A stretch of DNA of 64,000 bases, from the NCBI GenBank assembly GCA_020638975.1, contig JACKHN010000010.1, positions 248,001 to 312,000 on the forward strand. Reading direction: 5' to 3'. Of this stretch, positions 16,638 to 25,637 are shown piece by piece; the stretch's first letter is position 1; every line of letters starts with the position of its first letter. The position numbers were made by a program, and so were the translations under genes. Source of the DNA: Planctomycetaceae bacterium (GTDB taxonomy: Bacteria > Planctomycetota > Planctomycetia > Pirellulales > Pirellulaceae). The notes under the pieces were generated by a model. The model was not told the DNA's origin. It saw only the letters and a list, made by a program, of their open reading frames with translations, and did no database searches.

Positions 16638-18074
16638 ATGGCAGAAAAAGTCCTGCTTCACGTGGCGTATCCGCTATGGCGTAAGAACTCGCTGGTGACT
16701 CTCGCTCGCGCGAAGCAGTTGCAAGCCGAAGGTCACGATGTGACGGTAACCTATTGCGCCAACACGGGTGGAACCTGCGCCGTGAACTATATGGGGAACC
16801 CGCTGACATGTTTAGTTTGCCAAACATCGACGCGTCGCGTCGCGAAGCAATTAAATCTGCCTGCGATCCCCCTGAAAGCCAATAGCCAGGATTGCGAACC
16901 CATCTCATTTGCCGAGAGAAAATCGCTGGTGGAGGGCGTCCTGAGCGGGTTGATTTCGACATTTCGGCTGTTTGCGCCGGAGATTCGACGAGCCCGTTCG
17001 ATGCGATTTATTGCACGGCGATACTATCGTACGTCGCTCAGTTTGCTAGCAGCCATGAAGCAAGTCGTGCGCGAGCAACAGCCGGACCGTGTGGAAGTGT
17101 TCAACGGTCGTCATGCGTGCAGCAAGTTTTGTTTGTTGGCCGCAGAACGCTTCAAGCTACCGTTCAACACGCTTGAGGTGACACCACAGCAGCAACCGAT
17201 CGTCTTCAAGGGACACACAGCACACGACCGCTTCGGCATTCAACGTCGCATACTCAACCTGGTGCCCGACTTTGAGCTGGCTGCTCGTTTTTTTGAAAGG
17301 CAGCAATCGCCGCGACATAACAAGTTTGCCAAGCGTCATGCGACTAGTTTCACCCCCCCTGAAGCCGCCGGGTATCGAAAGAAGATCACATTCTTCTTGA
17401 GCAGTCAGGATGAGTTCGCATCGCTCGGGAAAGCATGGAAGTCGCCATTCGTTGATGCGGAAGTAGTCGCCGAGGCAAGTCGACGTTGGCCAAATTATTT
17501 CTTCTGCGTTCGCTTCCATCCCAACCAAGCGGACGTCGGCAGCGATATCATCAGTCCGTTTCGTGAGGTGGCCGAGCGTGAAAACGTCCAGGTGTTCTAT
17601 CCGACCGATACCGCCAATACCTATCAGTTGATCGACTGGAGCGACGTCGTTGTTACGTTTGGTTCGACGGTCACCGTCGAGGCGTGTTGGCGAGGAAAGC
17701 CCGCGATTATGCTGGGGCCATCGTTCTACGATCAACTCGAAATTGCTGATACGCCCGCCTCGCCAGAAGAGTTCTACGGATTGCTAGGGCAAGAACTACA
17801 GCCAAAAGATCGCACCAACGCCGCGCGCGTCGCAAAGTATTTTTTGCGAGACGATGACCCGCTGGAGTTCCTCGAGTGTACTGGCGGGAAGATACGGCCA
17901 CGAGGCTTTCGACGCCCCCTTCAGACCCTAGCGTATTTTGCTCGCTACGCCGAAGTGGTGTCTTGCCAAGTTGTTAAAGCCCTCGTTCGCACAACTACGA
18001 AGTTCACCAGTCCAGCTCCGCTTTCAGTTTCCAGTTCCGAATCTGCTGAACCTGATCAGCAGCGTGCCGCTTGA
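16638..18074 (+). CDS. Surface-polysaccharide (capsule-type) biosynthesis protein, GT-B-like
   Basis: A 478-residue protein not assigned with certainty. The N-terminus (VLLHVAYPLWRKNSLVTLARAKQL in sense) resembles the start of a GT-B glycosyltransferase. The C-terminal half has FCVRFHPNQADVGSDI, VVTFGSTVTVEACWRGKPAIML and a nearby acidic residue, a layout shared with capsule biosynthesis proteins and TDP/CMP-sugar transferases. A cluster of cysteines near residues 40-65 is unusual. The start at 16638 is chosen by the beginning of similarity and an AAGG upstream. It is followed by an LTA-synthase-like enzyme, suggesting joint work on a surface polymer. Confidence 0.6.
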   Translation: MAEKVLLHVAYPLWRKNSLVTLARAKQLQAEGHDVTVTYCANTGGTCAVNYMGNPLTCLVCQTSTRRVAKQLNLPAIPLKANSQDCEPISFAERKSLVEGVLSGLISTFRLFAPEIRRARSMRFIARRYYRTSLSLLAAMKQVVREQQPDRVEVFNGRHACSKFCLLAAERFKLPFNTLEVTPQQQPIVFKGHTAHDRFGIQRRILNLVPDFELAARFFERQQSPRHNKFAKRHATSFTPPEAAGYRKKITFFLSSQDEFASLGKAWKSPFVDAEVVAEASRRWPNYFFCVRFHPNQADVGSDIISPFREVAERENVQVFYPTDTANTYQLIDWSDVVVTFGSTVTVEACWRGKPAIMLGPSFYDQLEIADTPASPEEFYGLLGQELQPKDRTNAARVAKYFLRDDDPLEFLECTGGKIRPRGFRRPLQTLAYFARYAEVVSCQVVKALVRTTTKFTSPAPLSVSSSESAEPDQQRAA

Positions 18075-18145
18075 TACCGCTCGCCGATTCGAAACACACC
18101 CTAGAACTCGTTCGCTCACACTCCAACGCACTTTCAAGAAGATCC

Positions 18146-20224
18146 ATGAACACGAACGTTTCTTCCCGATTCGCTAACTCGCTGGCTTCGCAAATTGAAA
18201 ACTTCTATGCCTGGGTTTATCTGATGGTCTTGGGAACTGCGGGCCGATTGTTATGGGTCTTCAAGACACATCATGACTTGGATGCTCCCGTATCCTTCGC
18301 TGACTGGGGGCGTTTTTTTCATACCGGTGTCCGCTATGACAGCGTTGTCATGACATATTTGATGCTGCCACTGATTGCGTTGGCGGGGCTGCTGGTGTTT
18401 GCTCCTGCGCAACGGAGCCACTTGAGATGGCTGCGGACGGGGTGGGTCAGCGTACTAAGCTTTGTGATTCCAGTATTGGCGTTCGCAAGTGTTGTCTACT
18501 ACGAAATCTACAACAAAGTCTTCGACGAATTCGTATTCGAATTCTTTGAAGCTGGCAACGCACAGGACGTGGTCACTATCGCCTATACCGATTACGGTTT
18601 GATTCCGAAGTCCATCGCGAGCCTGATCGCCGGACTTTTCTTCTTTGCAACGTACCGAAAACTTGCTGACCGCACTGTCGAGTTCAGCGCCGGCTTGCAA
18701 CGAATGGCATCGCAGAGAACATTTCAAGTGTTATGCAGTGTTGCCATAGTCGCGTTTATCGCTCTTGGATTACGAGGGCGTATTGGATCTCGACCGTTGC
18801 AGAAAGTCCATTCAGGCGTAACGCCCCACCGTATTCTCAATATGGGAACGCTAAATCCGATCTACAACCTGAAGGCGGCTGCGGTTTTTCGCGCCAACAC
18901 GGCCGACTACTTCGCTGAAACTCGCCTCATTCCTTCTGCGACGTTATCACGGCAAGCTGAATTGATCTCGGCAACGATCGACGCTTCGTTGGAGGAGGCT
19001 TCCGACAGTACTGACTATCCGGGAGATTTTTCGTTTTGTAAGTGGCAACGAACCGCCTCTGGTCCCGCGAGTGTTAAACCAAGTCATGTGTTCGTTTTGT
19101 TTTTAGAGAGCTATGACTCATGGCCGTTTTTAGAGAAATACCGTGAACTTGGCCTCGTTGAAAATGGACGCCAACTGGGTGCAGAGGGACATCTGCTGCT
19201 AACAAATATCCCAGGTGCGAACTCGTCCCTCACGTCTTCCTTCGTTTGCCTGCAGGGGCTCTATGGCACCAGTCGTGCTATCCAGAATTCATTGCCCACT
19301 TCCCTAGTCCACGCCTTTCAGCAATTGGGCTATACAACGCGCAGCGTTAACAGTTTTACCAGCGGATGGAACGATGCGGAACGAATCGCGCGTGAACAAG
19401 GCTTTGACGAGATCTATTGCACGGCGAACATCAAACCTGGCGGTGAAACTGTGAACCTACAGGTTCATGATCGCACACTCTATGAGTTCACGTCTGAGAA
19501 GCTGACGTATGATCAACCGACACTGAGTTTCATTCGCAGTAGTAGCTATCACGGTCCATGGGAGGTCGATCTCGCAGCCGAAGATTGCGAGATTCCTCCT
19601 CTTTCGGAGAAAATCTGCGTACCAAACATGCGAAACGAAAGATCTCTCCGAGTTGCCTACGGCCACCTCAAGTATTCGGACAAGATGGCGGGAGAGTTCG
19701 TCCGGAAAATGATCGAACGTTTTCCAGACGCTCTGTTCGTAATTACAGGCGACCACCATGGGAGGCACTTTATTTCGTCGGATCCGCCTGTTTATGAAGG
19801 CGCGTCTGTTCCGTTAATTCTGTATGGACCACAGGTCTTAGAAGGCACCACCGTTCCGGAGAATATGGCAGCTAGCCACGCCGATATAATCGCAACGCTG
19901 GTTGAATTGTGTGCCCCGAAAGGTTTCAAGTACGCATCGATCGGCAAATCCGTGCTGGCACCTTGTCGTAATCCAGTTGGCGTTGGCGAAGGGTACGTAA
20001 TCTTCCCTCGAAGTATTGTTTCGCTTCACGGTTCGCCCCGGTGTGTCCCCCTGCCTTGGCTGACGAACGAGGTGTTATCGGAAACCGAAAAGCGAACTCA
20101 GATCCAACGAGCCCAAGAACTACATGACGCTTATTATGGAGTGAGCTACATGCTCACGCGTCGCTACTTGGAGCAAAGTTCGAATCAAGTGGCCTACAAG
20201 AGTGCCCCAAGTAATCGATATTGA
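18146..20224 (+). CDS. LTA-synthase-family membrane sulfatase/phosphotransferase
   Basis: A 692-residue protein with about five transmembrane segments in the first 230 residues and a C-terminal extracytoplasmic alkaline-phosphatase-superfamily domain. Visible sites are an acidic metal ligand in FLESYDSW, a Ser/Thr-rich nucleophile region GANSSLTSSF, and the metal-binding FVITGDHHGRHF near the end. Related proteins transfer phosphoglycerol or phosphoethanolamine to surface glycans, or hydrolyse sulfate or phosphate esters. Which reaction this one performs cannot be told. The ATG at 18146 fits the start of the membrane domain; the frame upstream to 18071 overlaps the previous gene. Confidence 0.82.
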   Translation: MNTNVSSRFANSLASQIENFYAWVYLMVLGTAGRLLWVFKTHHDLDAPVSFADWGRFFHTGVRYDSVVMTYLMLPLIALAGLLVFAPAQRSHLRWLRTGWVSVLSFVIPVLAFASVVYYEIYNKVFDEFVFEFFEAGNAQDVVTIAYTDYGLIPKSIASLIAGLFFFATYRKLADRTVEFSAGLQRMASQRTFQVLCSVAIVAFIALGLRGRIGSRPLQKVHSGVTPHRILNMGTLNPIYNLKAAAVFRANTADYFAETRLIPSATLSRQAELISATIDASLEEASDSTDYPGDFSFCKWQRTASGPASVKPSHVFVLFLESYDSWPFLEKYRELGLVENGRQLGAEGHLLLTNIPGANSSLTSSFVCLQGLYGTSRAIQNSLPTSLVHAFQQLGYTTRSVNSFTSGWNDAERIAREQGFDEIYCTANIKPGGETVNLQVHDRTLYEFTSEKLTYDQPTLSFIRSSSYHGPWEVDLAAEDCEIPPLSEKICVPNMRNERSLRVAYGHLKYSDKMAGEFVRKMIERFPDALFVITGDHHGRHFISSDPPVYEGASVPLILYGPQVLEGTTVPENMAASHADIIATLVELCAPKGFKYASIGKSVLAPCRNPVGVGEGYVIFPRSIVSLHGSPRCVPLPWLTNEVLSETEKRTQIQRAQELHDAYYGVSYMLTRRYLEQSSNQVAYKSAPSNRY

Positions 20225-20447
20225 GATTACCTCTGGCATCCTGGAACGCAACGACAACCTCTTAACGCGGTCAACTCTCCTTTTGGACAGGTCTGCTAGC
20301 GGATTTCGGTTGCTTGTTTCAGGCTTTATCAAGGTCACTTACGACAAGGACCACCAGCAGTTCGCGATGCCAATTTGTGGGAGTTGATAAAGAAAGTGCG
20401 ACCCTGACCACGACTCAATATTTCCACCAACAATCCTGAGGTATCCA

Positions 20448-21080
20448 ATGTATCGATCTCCCGCAAAACACTTGCGAATTGCTGGGGCGATATTCTGGTT
20501 GCTGGCCGCGGTCTCGGTCTTCACGATTGACGGACCTTTTGCAGAATTCGACGTGTCAGGTGTTCCGGGGGATTTGCGGCGTATTGTTCAACTTGCAGAA
20601 GTATTTGCTCACGGGGCGGGGATAACGCTGATATTAGTTGCCATGTGGTCTTTGGACCGCGTACGCAGATCCTATCTCCCGAGGGTATGTGTCGTTGCTT
20701 TTCTACCCGGAATAATCGCAACCGCCGCGAAGCTTTTCGTCACGAGGGAACGCCCCCGATCTTTCGAAGCTCGCGCCCCTGCATATGAATCCTTTTTGGG
20801 CTTGCCAGGAACCCTTGGCGTGTCCGAGTTGCAATCATTCCCGTCCGGCCATACTGCCACCGCGGTGGGACTGGCGTTTGGTCTCAGTTCTCTCTATCCC
20901 AGAGGACGCTATCTGTTCGCGGGCCTTGCCCTGCTCGCAGCGACGCAACGGGTCTTGTTTGAAGCCCATTTCGTTAGCGACACGTTGGTATCTGCCGGGA
21001 TCGCGTGTTTCGTTGCAGCGGCTTTGCGTGACAGGCTGTTTTGGGACGCGCGAGGACTAGCACCAGACATTTGGAGATAG
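20448..21080 (+). CDS. PAP2-family membrane phosphatase
   Basis: A 210-residue membrane protein with the three PAP2 motifs: KLFVTRERP (KX6RP type), FPSGHTAT, and RVLFEAHFVSD with the catalytic histidine and aspartate. Such enzymes remove phosphate from lipid phosphates, including undecaprenyl pyrophosphate and phosphatidic acid. After the polysaccharide genes, a role in recycling lipid carrier or in lipid A or surface polymer modification is plausible. GAGG lies before the start. Confidence 0.9.
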   Translation: MYRSPAKHLRIAGAIFWLLAAVSVFTIDGPFAEFDVSGVPGDLRRIVQLAEVFAHGAGITLILVAMWSLDRVRRSYLPRVCVVAFLPGIIATAAKLFVTRERPRSFEARAPAYESFLGLPGTLGVSELQSFPSGHTATAVGLAFGLSSLYPRGRYLFAGLALLAATQRVLFEAHFVSDTLVSAGIACFVAAALRDRLFWDARGLAPDIWR

Positions 21081-21321
21081 AGGATGGGAAGATCAACGAG
21101 CTTGGCCACGAGTTGTGCTAATCAGACCCGGTGTTACGCCATCCTCGGCCCATCGACCAACCACAACGCAATGGCGCGACAGTTGCCGAGGTGCGCCGTT
21201 CACGCTTGCGAGGTTTAAGAAATCACCTCTACGTCCTGCGCAGAACGATCAGATCGTCATCGTTCTATCGCATCGGTATCCAAACGATACCTACCGGACG
21301 CGATGGCTTCCATTGGCTTCT

Positions 21322-22356
21322 TCACGCCGCGTGTCGAACCGCGAACGGCAATGGCTCTTCTCCGCTTGGGCAGTGCTCGGCGATCATTTGACGCAACTGA
21401 ACAACGCTTAGCCATTGAGCATTAGTCTCGCTGGAATAGGAGAATCCAGCGGGACACGGTCGACCGTGGACTACGTAGTCCGGGACTTCGTTGCTCCAGC
21501 TGCGCGTCGCAGGCTGAACAATGAACGAATCATCGAACTCGATGGTCTGACGGGCTTCGTCGGGTGGAATCATGCACTCGTGCAACTTCTCGCCAGGACG
21601 AATGCCAATGACTCGGGTTTTGCATTCCGGAGCAATCGCCTCAGCAATGTCGTTAATCGTGACACTGGGAATCTTAGGAACGAATATCTCGCCACCGATC
21701 ATTCGCTTGAACGCATCCAGAACGAATCGCACGCCCTGATCAAGCGTGATGACAAAGCGAGTCATCTCGGGACTCGTAATCGTTAGTTCGCCAGTCTGAC
21801 GCTGGTTCTGGAAGAAAGGGATTACCGATCCGTTCGAGCCGACGACGTTTCCGTAACGCACGGCTGCGAATCGCGTTCCACCGCCGGCGATAGCATTCGC
21901 CGCGACGAATAACTTGTCGGAACACAACTTGGTGGCACCGTAAAGGTTGACCGGTGCAGCGGCTTTGTCGGTCGATAACGCCACGACTTTCTGAACACCA
22001 TTGTCAATCGCTGCGTTAATGACGTTTTCGGCACCGCCTATATTCGTGCGAATGCATTCCTGCGGGTTGTACTCGGCGATATCCACATGCTTCATGGCAG
22101 CTGCGTGAATCACGAAGTCGATGCCTCGCATCGCCCGGCGCAAACGCGCCTCGTCACGGACATCTCCCACGAAATAGCGAATTTGCGGGTACTTTGATGT
22201 CGCAAACCCATTTCTCGCCATATTGACATGTTTTTGCTCGTCTCGGCTAAAGATTACCAACCGTTTCGGCGGGAACTCTTTAAGCAGAATCTCAGCGCAC
22301 TTTTTTCCAAATGATCCGGTTCCACCGGTAATCAACACGTGCCGATCCTTCAGCAT
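21322..22356 (-). CDS. pseB: UDP-GlcNAc 4,6-dehydratase (inverting)
   Basis: A 344-residue short-chain dehydrogenase. It has an N-terminal LITGGTGSFGKKCAE NAD(P) motif, the ALSTDKAAAPVNLYGATK block containing the Asp-Lys and Tyr catalytic residues of the FlaA1/PseB group, and a C-terminal GIRPGEKLHECMI segment. PseB performs the first step to pseudaminic acid, turning UDP-GlcNAc into the 4-keto-6-deoxy-L-arabino sugar. AAGGAG lies upstream of 22356. It is divergent from pseC, with 246 bp between starts, and is the only plus-to-minus switch inside the first steps of the pathway. Confidence 0.92.
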   Translation of the reverse strand: MLKDRHVLITGGTGSFGKKCAEILLKEFPPKRLVIFSRDEQKHVNMARNGFATSKYPQIRYFVGDVRDEARLRRAMRGIDFVIHAAAMKHVDIAEYNPQECIRTNIGGAENVINAAIDNGVQKVVALSTDKAAAPVNLYGATKLCSDKLFVAANAIAGGGTRFAAVRYGNVVGSNGSVIPFFQNQRQTGELTITSPEMTRFVITLDQGVRFVLDAFKRMIGGEIFVPKIPSVTINDIAEAIAPECKTRVIGIRPGEKLHECMIPPDEARQTIEFDDSFIVQPATRSWSNEVPDYVVHGRPCPAGFSYSSETNAQWLSVVQLRQMIAEHCPSGEEPLPFAVRHAA

Positions 22357-22602
22357 CACTTGGGGCACTCCTTGGACGAATGAAAAGAACGAGCGGGACG
22401 AATCGAATCCGTCCAAGCCACGCGGGTTATATCCGAGTTCGCTGCAATGAAGCTAGACCAACAACCACCACCTAGCGTGAAACCTGCATGCATCCGCGAA
22501 TTGATCTTGGCCTGAATGACCGGCACCGACTAAAGTCCCCAAACGCTTCCCATTCGCGGAATGCAGTGCAGTGGGCCCCCCACATCGAAGGAGTTGTGCC
22601 AC

Positions 22603-23787
22603 ATGATTCCCTATGGTCGCCAATCGATTGATGAAGAGGATATCGAAGCCGTCGTCAAATCGCTGAAGTCCGACTGGCTGACCCAAGGTCCGGCATTACA
22701 AAAGTTCGAGTCCGATCTTGCTCGACAGTGCAATGCAGATTTCGCGGTGGCATGCAATTCAGGAACAGCTGCACTTCACATGGCCTATTCGGTCGCTGGC
22801 ATTGGCCCCGGCAACGTCGTCGTCGTGCCGGCGAACACCTTCCTGGCAACTGCCAACGCGGCCATCTATCTCGGTGCAGATGTTCGCTTCTGCGACGTCG
22901 ATCCCGATACAGGGTTGATGACCACCGAAACTTTAAGCGCTGCCCTGGACGATCGTGTCCGAGCGGTCGTGCCCGTCCACTTCGCAGGCCAAGCCTGTGA
23001 GATGGACGCAATCGAACGACTCGTCCGTGATCGTTGCCCGCGAGCAACGATTATCGAAGATGCTTGCCACGCCATCGGAGGAACGTATCGCGACGGTACG
23101 CCGATCGGCTCGCCTCGGTACGCCTCGATGGTCGTATTCAGTTTTCACCCGGTCAAGCACATCGCCGCCGGCGAGGGTGGAGCCGTCACCACGAGCTCTC
23201 GGCAACTCAAGGAACAGTTGGAACAGTTCCGATGCCATGGCATGACCAAAGACCCGGAACAGTTGCGACGACCGGACGAAGGCCCGTGGTACTACGAGAT
23301 GCACTCGCCGGGATTCAACTATCGGATTCCCGAAGCTGCCTGCGCACTCGCGTCCTCTCAACTAGCGAAGCTACAGCAATCCGTTGCTCAGCGAAGGAAG
23401 ATCGTCGCCAAGTATCACGATGAACTCGGCGGAATCGAGCATTTGTCGCTACCGCCACGATCGCATTTGAAGACTTCGGCTTGGCATTTGTTCTGTCTGC
23501 ACATCGACTATCCAGCATTGGGACGCAGTCGCACGGACGTGATGGCAAGTCTAAAGGATCGCGGAGTCGGTACGCAGGTTCACTACTATCCGGTTTCGCT
23601 GCAGCCCTACTACCAAGATCGCTATCGACATACGGAAGCGCAGTTCCCCGGTGCCGTCAGTCATTACCGACGCGAGCTTTCGATTCCACTCTTTCCGTCC
23701 ATGACCGCAGCAGAAGTGGAACAGGTCGTTTCGGCGGTACGCCATGTTTTGACTTCCAAATCGAATGTGAAGCGTCAGGTCGCCTGA
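22603..23787 (+). CDS. pseC: UDP-4-amino-4,6-dideoxy-N-acetyl-L-altrosamine transaminase
   Basis: A 394-residue PLP-dependent sugar aminotransferase (DegT/DnrJ/EryC1 fold). It begins IPYGRQSIDEEDIEAVV, as PseC proteins do, with CNSGTAALHMAY in the cofactor pocket, IIEDACHAIG, and the PLP lysine in FHPVKHIAAGEGG. It adds the 4-amino group in the second step of the pseudaminic acid route. AAGGAG precedes the ATG at 22603; the longer frame from 22561 is unlikely. The gene is 41 bp upstream of the cytidylyltransferase. Confidence 0.93.
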   Translation: MIPYGRQSIDEEDIEAVVKSLKSDWLTQGPALQKFESDLARQCNADFAVACNSGTAALHMAYSVAGIGPGNVVVVPANTFLATANAAIYLGADVRFCDVDPDTGLMTTETLSAALDDRVRAVVPVHFAGQACEMDAIERLVRDRCPRATIIEDACHAIGGTYRDGTPIGSPRYASMVVFSFHPVKHIAAGEGGAVTTSSRQLKEQLEQFRCHGMTKDPEQLRRPDEGPWYYEMHSPGFNYRIPEAACALASSQLAKLQQSVAQRRKIVAKYHDELGGIEHLSLPPRSHLKTSAWHLFCLHIDYPALGRSRTDVMASLKDRGVGTQVHYYPVSLQPYYQDRYRHTEAQFPGAVSHYRRELSIPLFPSMTAAEVEQVVSAVRHVLTSKSNVKRQVA

Positions 23788-23828
23788 TACCGTGACCACT
23801 TATTTATCTCTTGAGACTTCAACGCCCC

Positions 23829-24575
23829 ATGAAGACGACCGTTATCATTCAAGCCCGCGTGGGTTCGACTCGCTTGCACCGTAAAGTTCTGCTTGACCTT
23901 GGGGGGCAGTCGGTCCTGAGCCGTGTGATCGAACGATTGCAACATTGCCAACGCGTCGATCAGGTAGTTGTTGCGACGACGGACCTTGCCTTGGATGATG
24001 CCATCGTTGACGAAGCCCACCGCTGTCAAACGACCGTCGTGCGCGGAAGCGAAGCCGATGTGCTGGCCCGATACTATCAAGCGGCAAGCCACGTAGGAGC
24101 GACCGACATCGTGCGCGTCACCGCAGACTGTCCGCTGATCGATCCCCTGCTCATCGATCGCATCATCGAAGAGTTCCATAAACGCCGAGATGCGGGCGCG
24201 CCGCTGGACTACTTCTCCAACGTCCACCCTCGCACATTTCCACGCGGACTCGATGCCGAACTGTTCACAATGGAGGCCTTGCGGATTGCCCACCGAGAGG
24301 CCGAAGCAACCTTGGAGCGAGAGCATGTCACTCCGTTCTTCTACTTGAATCCCGACCGCTTCGTCATGGACAACTATGTCCAGCAAGTGGACCAGTCCGC
24401 TTTGCGATGGACGCTAGACGAACCGGCGGATATGGCCTTCTTTCAAGCTGTTTTCCGAAAAATCTCGCCTGAGCAATTCATCGGAACGGAAACCGTGCTC
24501 TCGCTGTTGAAGAAGCACCCGGAAATCGGTCGGATCAATGCTCACGTCGAACAGAAGAAACTGAAAGCGGCATGA
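23829..24575 (+). CDS. SpsF-like cytidylyltransferase, probable CMP-pseudaminic acid synthetase
   Basis: A 248-residue nucleotidyltransferase with TVIIQARVGSTRLHRKVL at the N-terminus and a VRVTADCPLIDP metal-site block, the pattern of SpsF and related CMP-sugar synthetases. In this operon it is best explained as the PseF step, activating pseudaminic acid with CTP. Its sequence looks more like SpsF than like Campylobacter or Helicobacter PseF, so the assignment is by context. It overlaps pseI by ATGA (24572-24575). Confidence 0.8.
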   Translation: MKTTVIIQARVGSTRLHRKVLLDLGGQSVLSRVIERLQHCQRVDQVVVATTDLALDDAIVDEAHRCQTTVVRGSEADVLARYYQAASHVGATDIVRVTADCPLIDPLLIDRIIEEFHKRRDAGAPLDYFSNVHPRTFPRGLDAELFTMEALRIAHREAEATLEREHVTPFFYLNPDRFVMDNYVQQVDQSALRWTLDEPADMAFFQAVFRKISPEQFIGTETVLSLLKKHPEIGRINAHVEQKKLKAA

Positions 24576-25630
24576 ATCCAGATACGGTACAGATTGCTGA
24601 TCGAGCGATCGGCCCCGCGTGTCCGCCGTTTGTGATTGCTGAGATGTCCGGTAATCACAATCAATCGCTGGAAAGGGCGTTCGAGATCGTCGATGCCGCC
24701 GCTGCTGCCGGTGCACACGCCATCAAGTTGCAAACCTATACCGCAGATACGATGACTCTGGATGTCGATCGAGATGAATTCAGGATTCTCGATTCGGGCA
24801 GTCTGTGGCACGGGCGTCACCTCCATGAGCTGTACGAAGAGGCACACACGCCTTGGGATTGGCACTCGCCGATTTTTGAGCGAGCGCAACAACGGGGAAT
24901 GATCGCGTTCAGTTCGCCGTTCGATGAATCGGCGATTGAATTCCTCGAATCCTTGAACGCTCCGGCCTACAAGATCGCATCCTTTGAGCTGACGGATCTG
25001 CGTTTGATTGCAACGGCCGCGCGGACGGGAAAGCCGCTGGTGATGTCAACCGGTATGGCGAGCCTGGCAGAGATTCAACATGCCGTCGACTGTGCCAGAC
25101 AACATGGCTGCCAACAAATTGTGCTGTTGAAATGCACTAGTACGTATCCGGCAACACCTGAATCAACGAACCTCCGGACGATTCCTCACTTGCGAGACTG
25201 CTTTCAAACGCAAGTTGGCCTTTCGGATCACACTGCCGGAGTCGGAGCTGCCGTTGCCGCCGTAGCGTTGGGCGCCACTGTGATCGAAAAGCACTTCACG
25301 TTATCGCGTGCCGATGGCGGCGTCGATTCCGCGTTCTCGCTCGAGCCCGATGAACTGAAAGCTTTGGTCGTCGAAAGTGAACGGGCCTGGCAGGCAATGG
25401 GCGAGATCCAGTATGGTGCAACAGGAGACCAACAAAAGTCACTGATGTTCCGACGTTCCATCTTCATTTCGGCAGATGTCGCAGCTGGTGAAGTCGTTCA
25501 ACCATCACACATTCGAATCATCCGCCCTGGACACGGATTAGCGCCAAGCTTGTGGGATCGAGTATGCGGTCGAACTGCGAGTCGCGACCTCAAACGAGGC
25601 GAGCCGACGGACTGGGATATGTTTGTCTAA
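24572..25630 (+). CDS. pseI: Pseudaminic acid synthase
   Basis: A 352-residue NeuB-family enzyme that condenses the deacylated altrose derivative with phosphoenolpyruvate. It has FVIAEMSGNHNQSLERA, AIKLQTYTADTMTLD, STGMASLAEI, LLKCTSTYPA and IEKHFTLSR in the barrel, then a C-terminal SAF (antifreeze-like) domain from about residue 290 with RRSIFISADVAAGE and GRTASRDLKRGEP. The EMSGNHNQ form and overall order match PseI rather than NeuB or LegI. Translation is coupled to the upstream cytidylyltransferase. Confidence 0.92.
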   Translation: MNPDTVQIADRAIGPACPPFVIAEMSGNHNQSLERAFEIVDAAAAAGAHAIKLQTYTADTMTLDVDRDEFRILDSGSLWHGRHLHELYEEAHTPWDWHSPIFERAQQRGMIAFSSPFDESAIEFLESLNAPAYKIASFELTDLRLIATAARTGKPLVMSTGMASLAEIQHAVDCARQHGCQQIVLLKCTSTYPATPESTNLRTIPHLRDCFQTQVGLSDHTAGVGAAVAAVALGATVIEKHFTLSRADGGVDSAFSLEPDELKALVVESERAWQAMGEIQYGATGDQQKSLMFRRSIFISADVAAGEVVQPSHIRIIRPGHGLAPSLWDRVCGRTASRDLKRGEPTDWDMFV

Positions 25631-25637
25631 CGGTTAC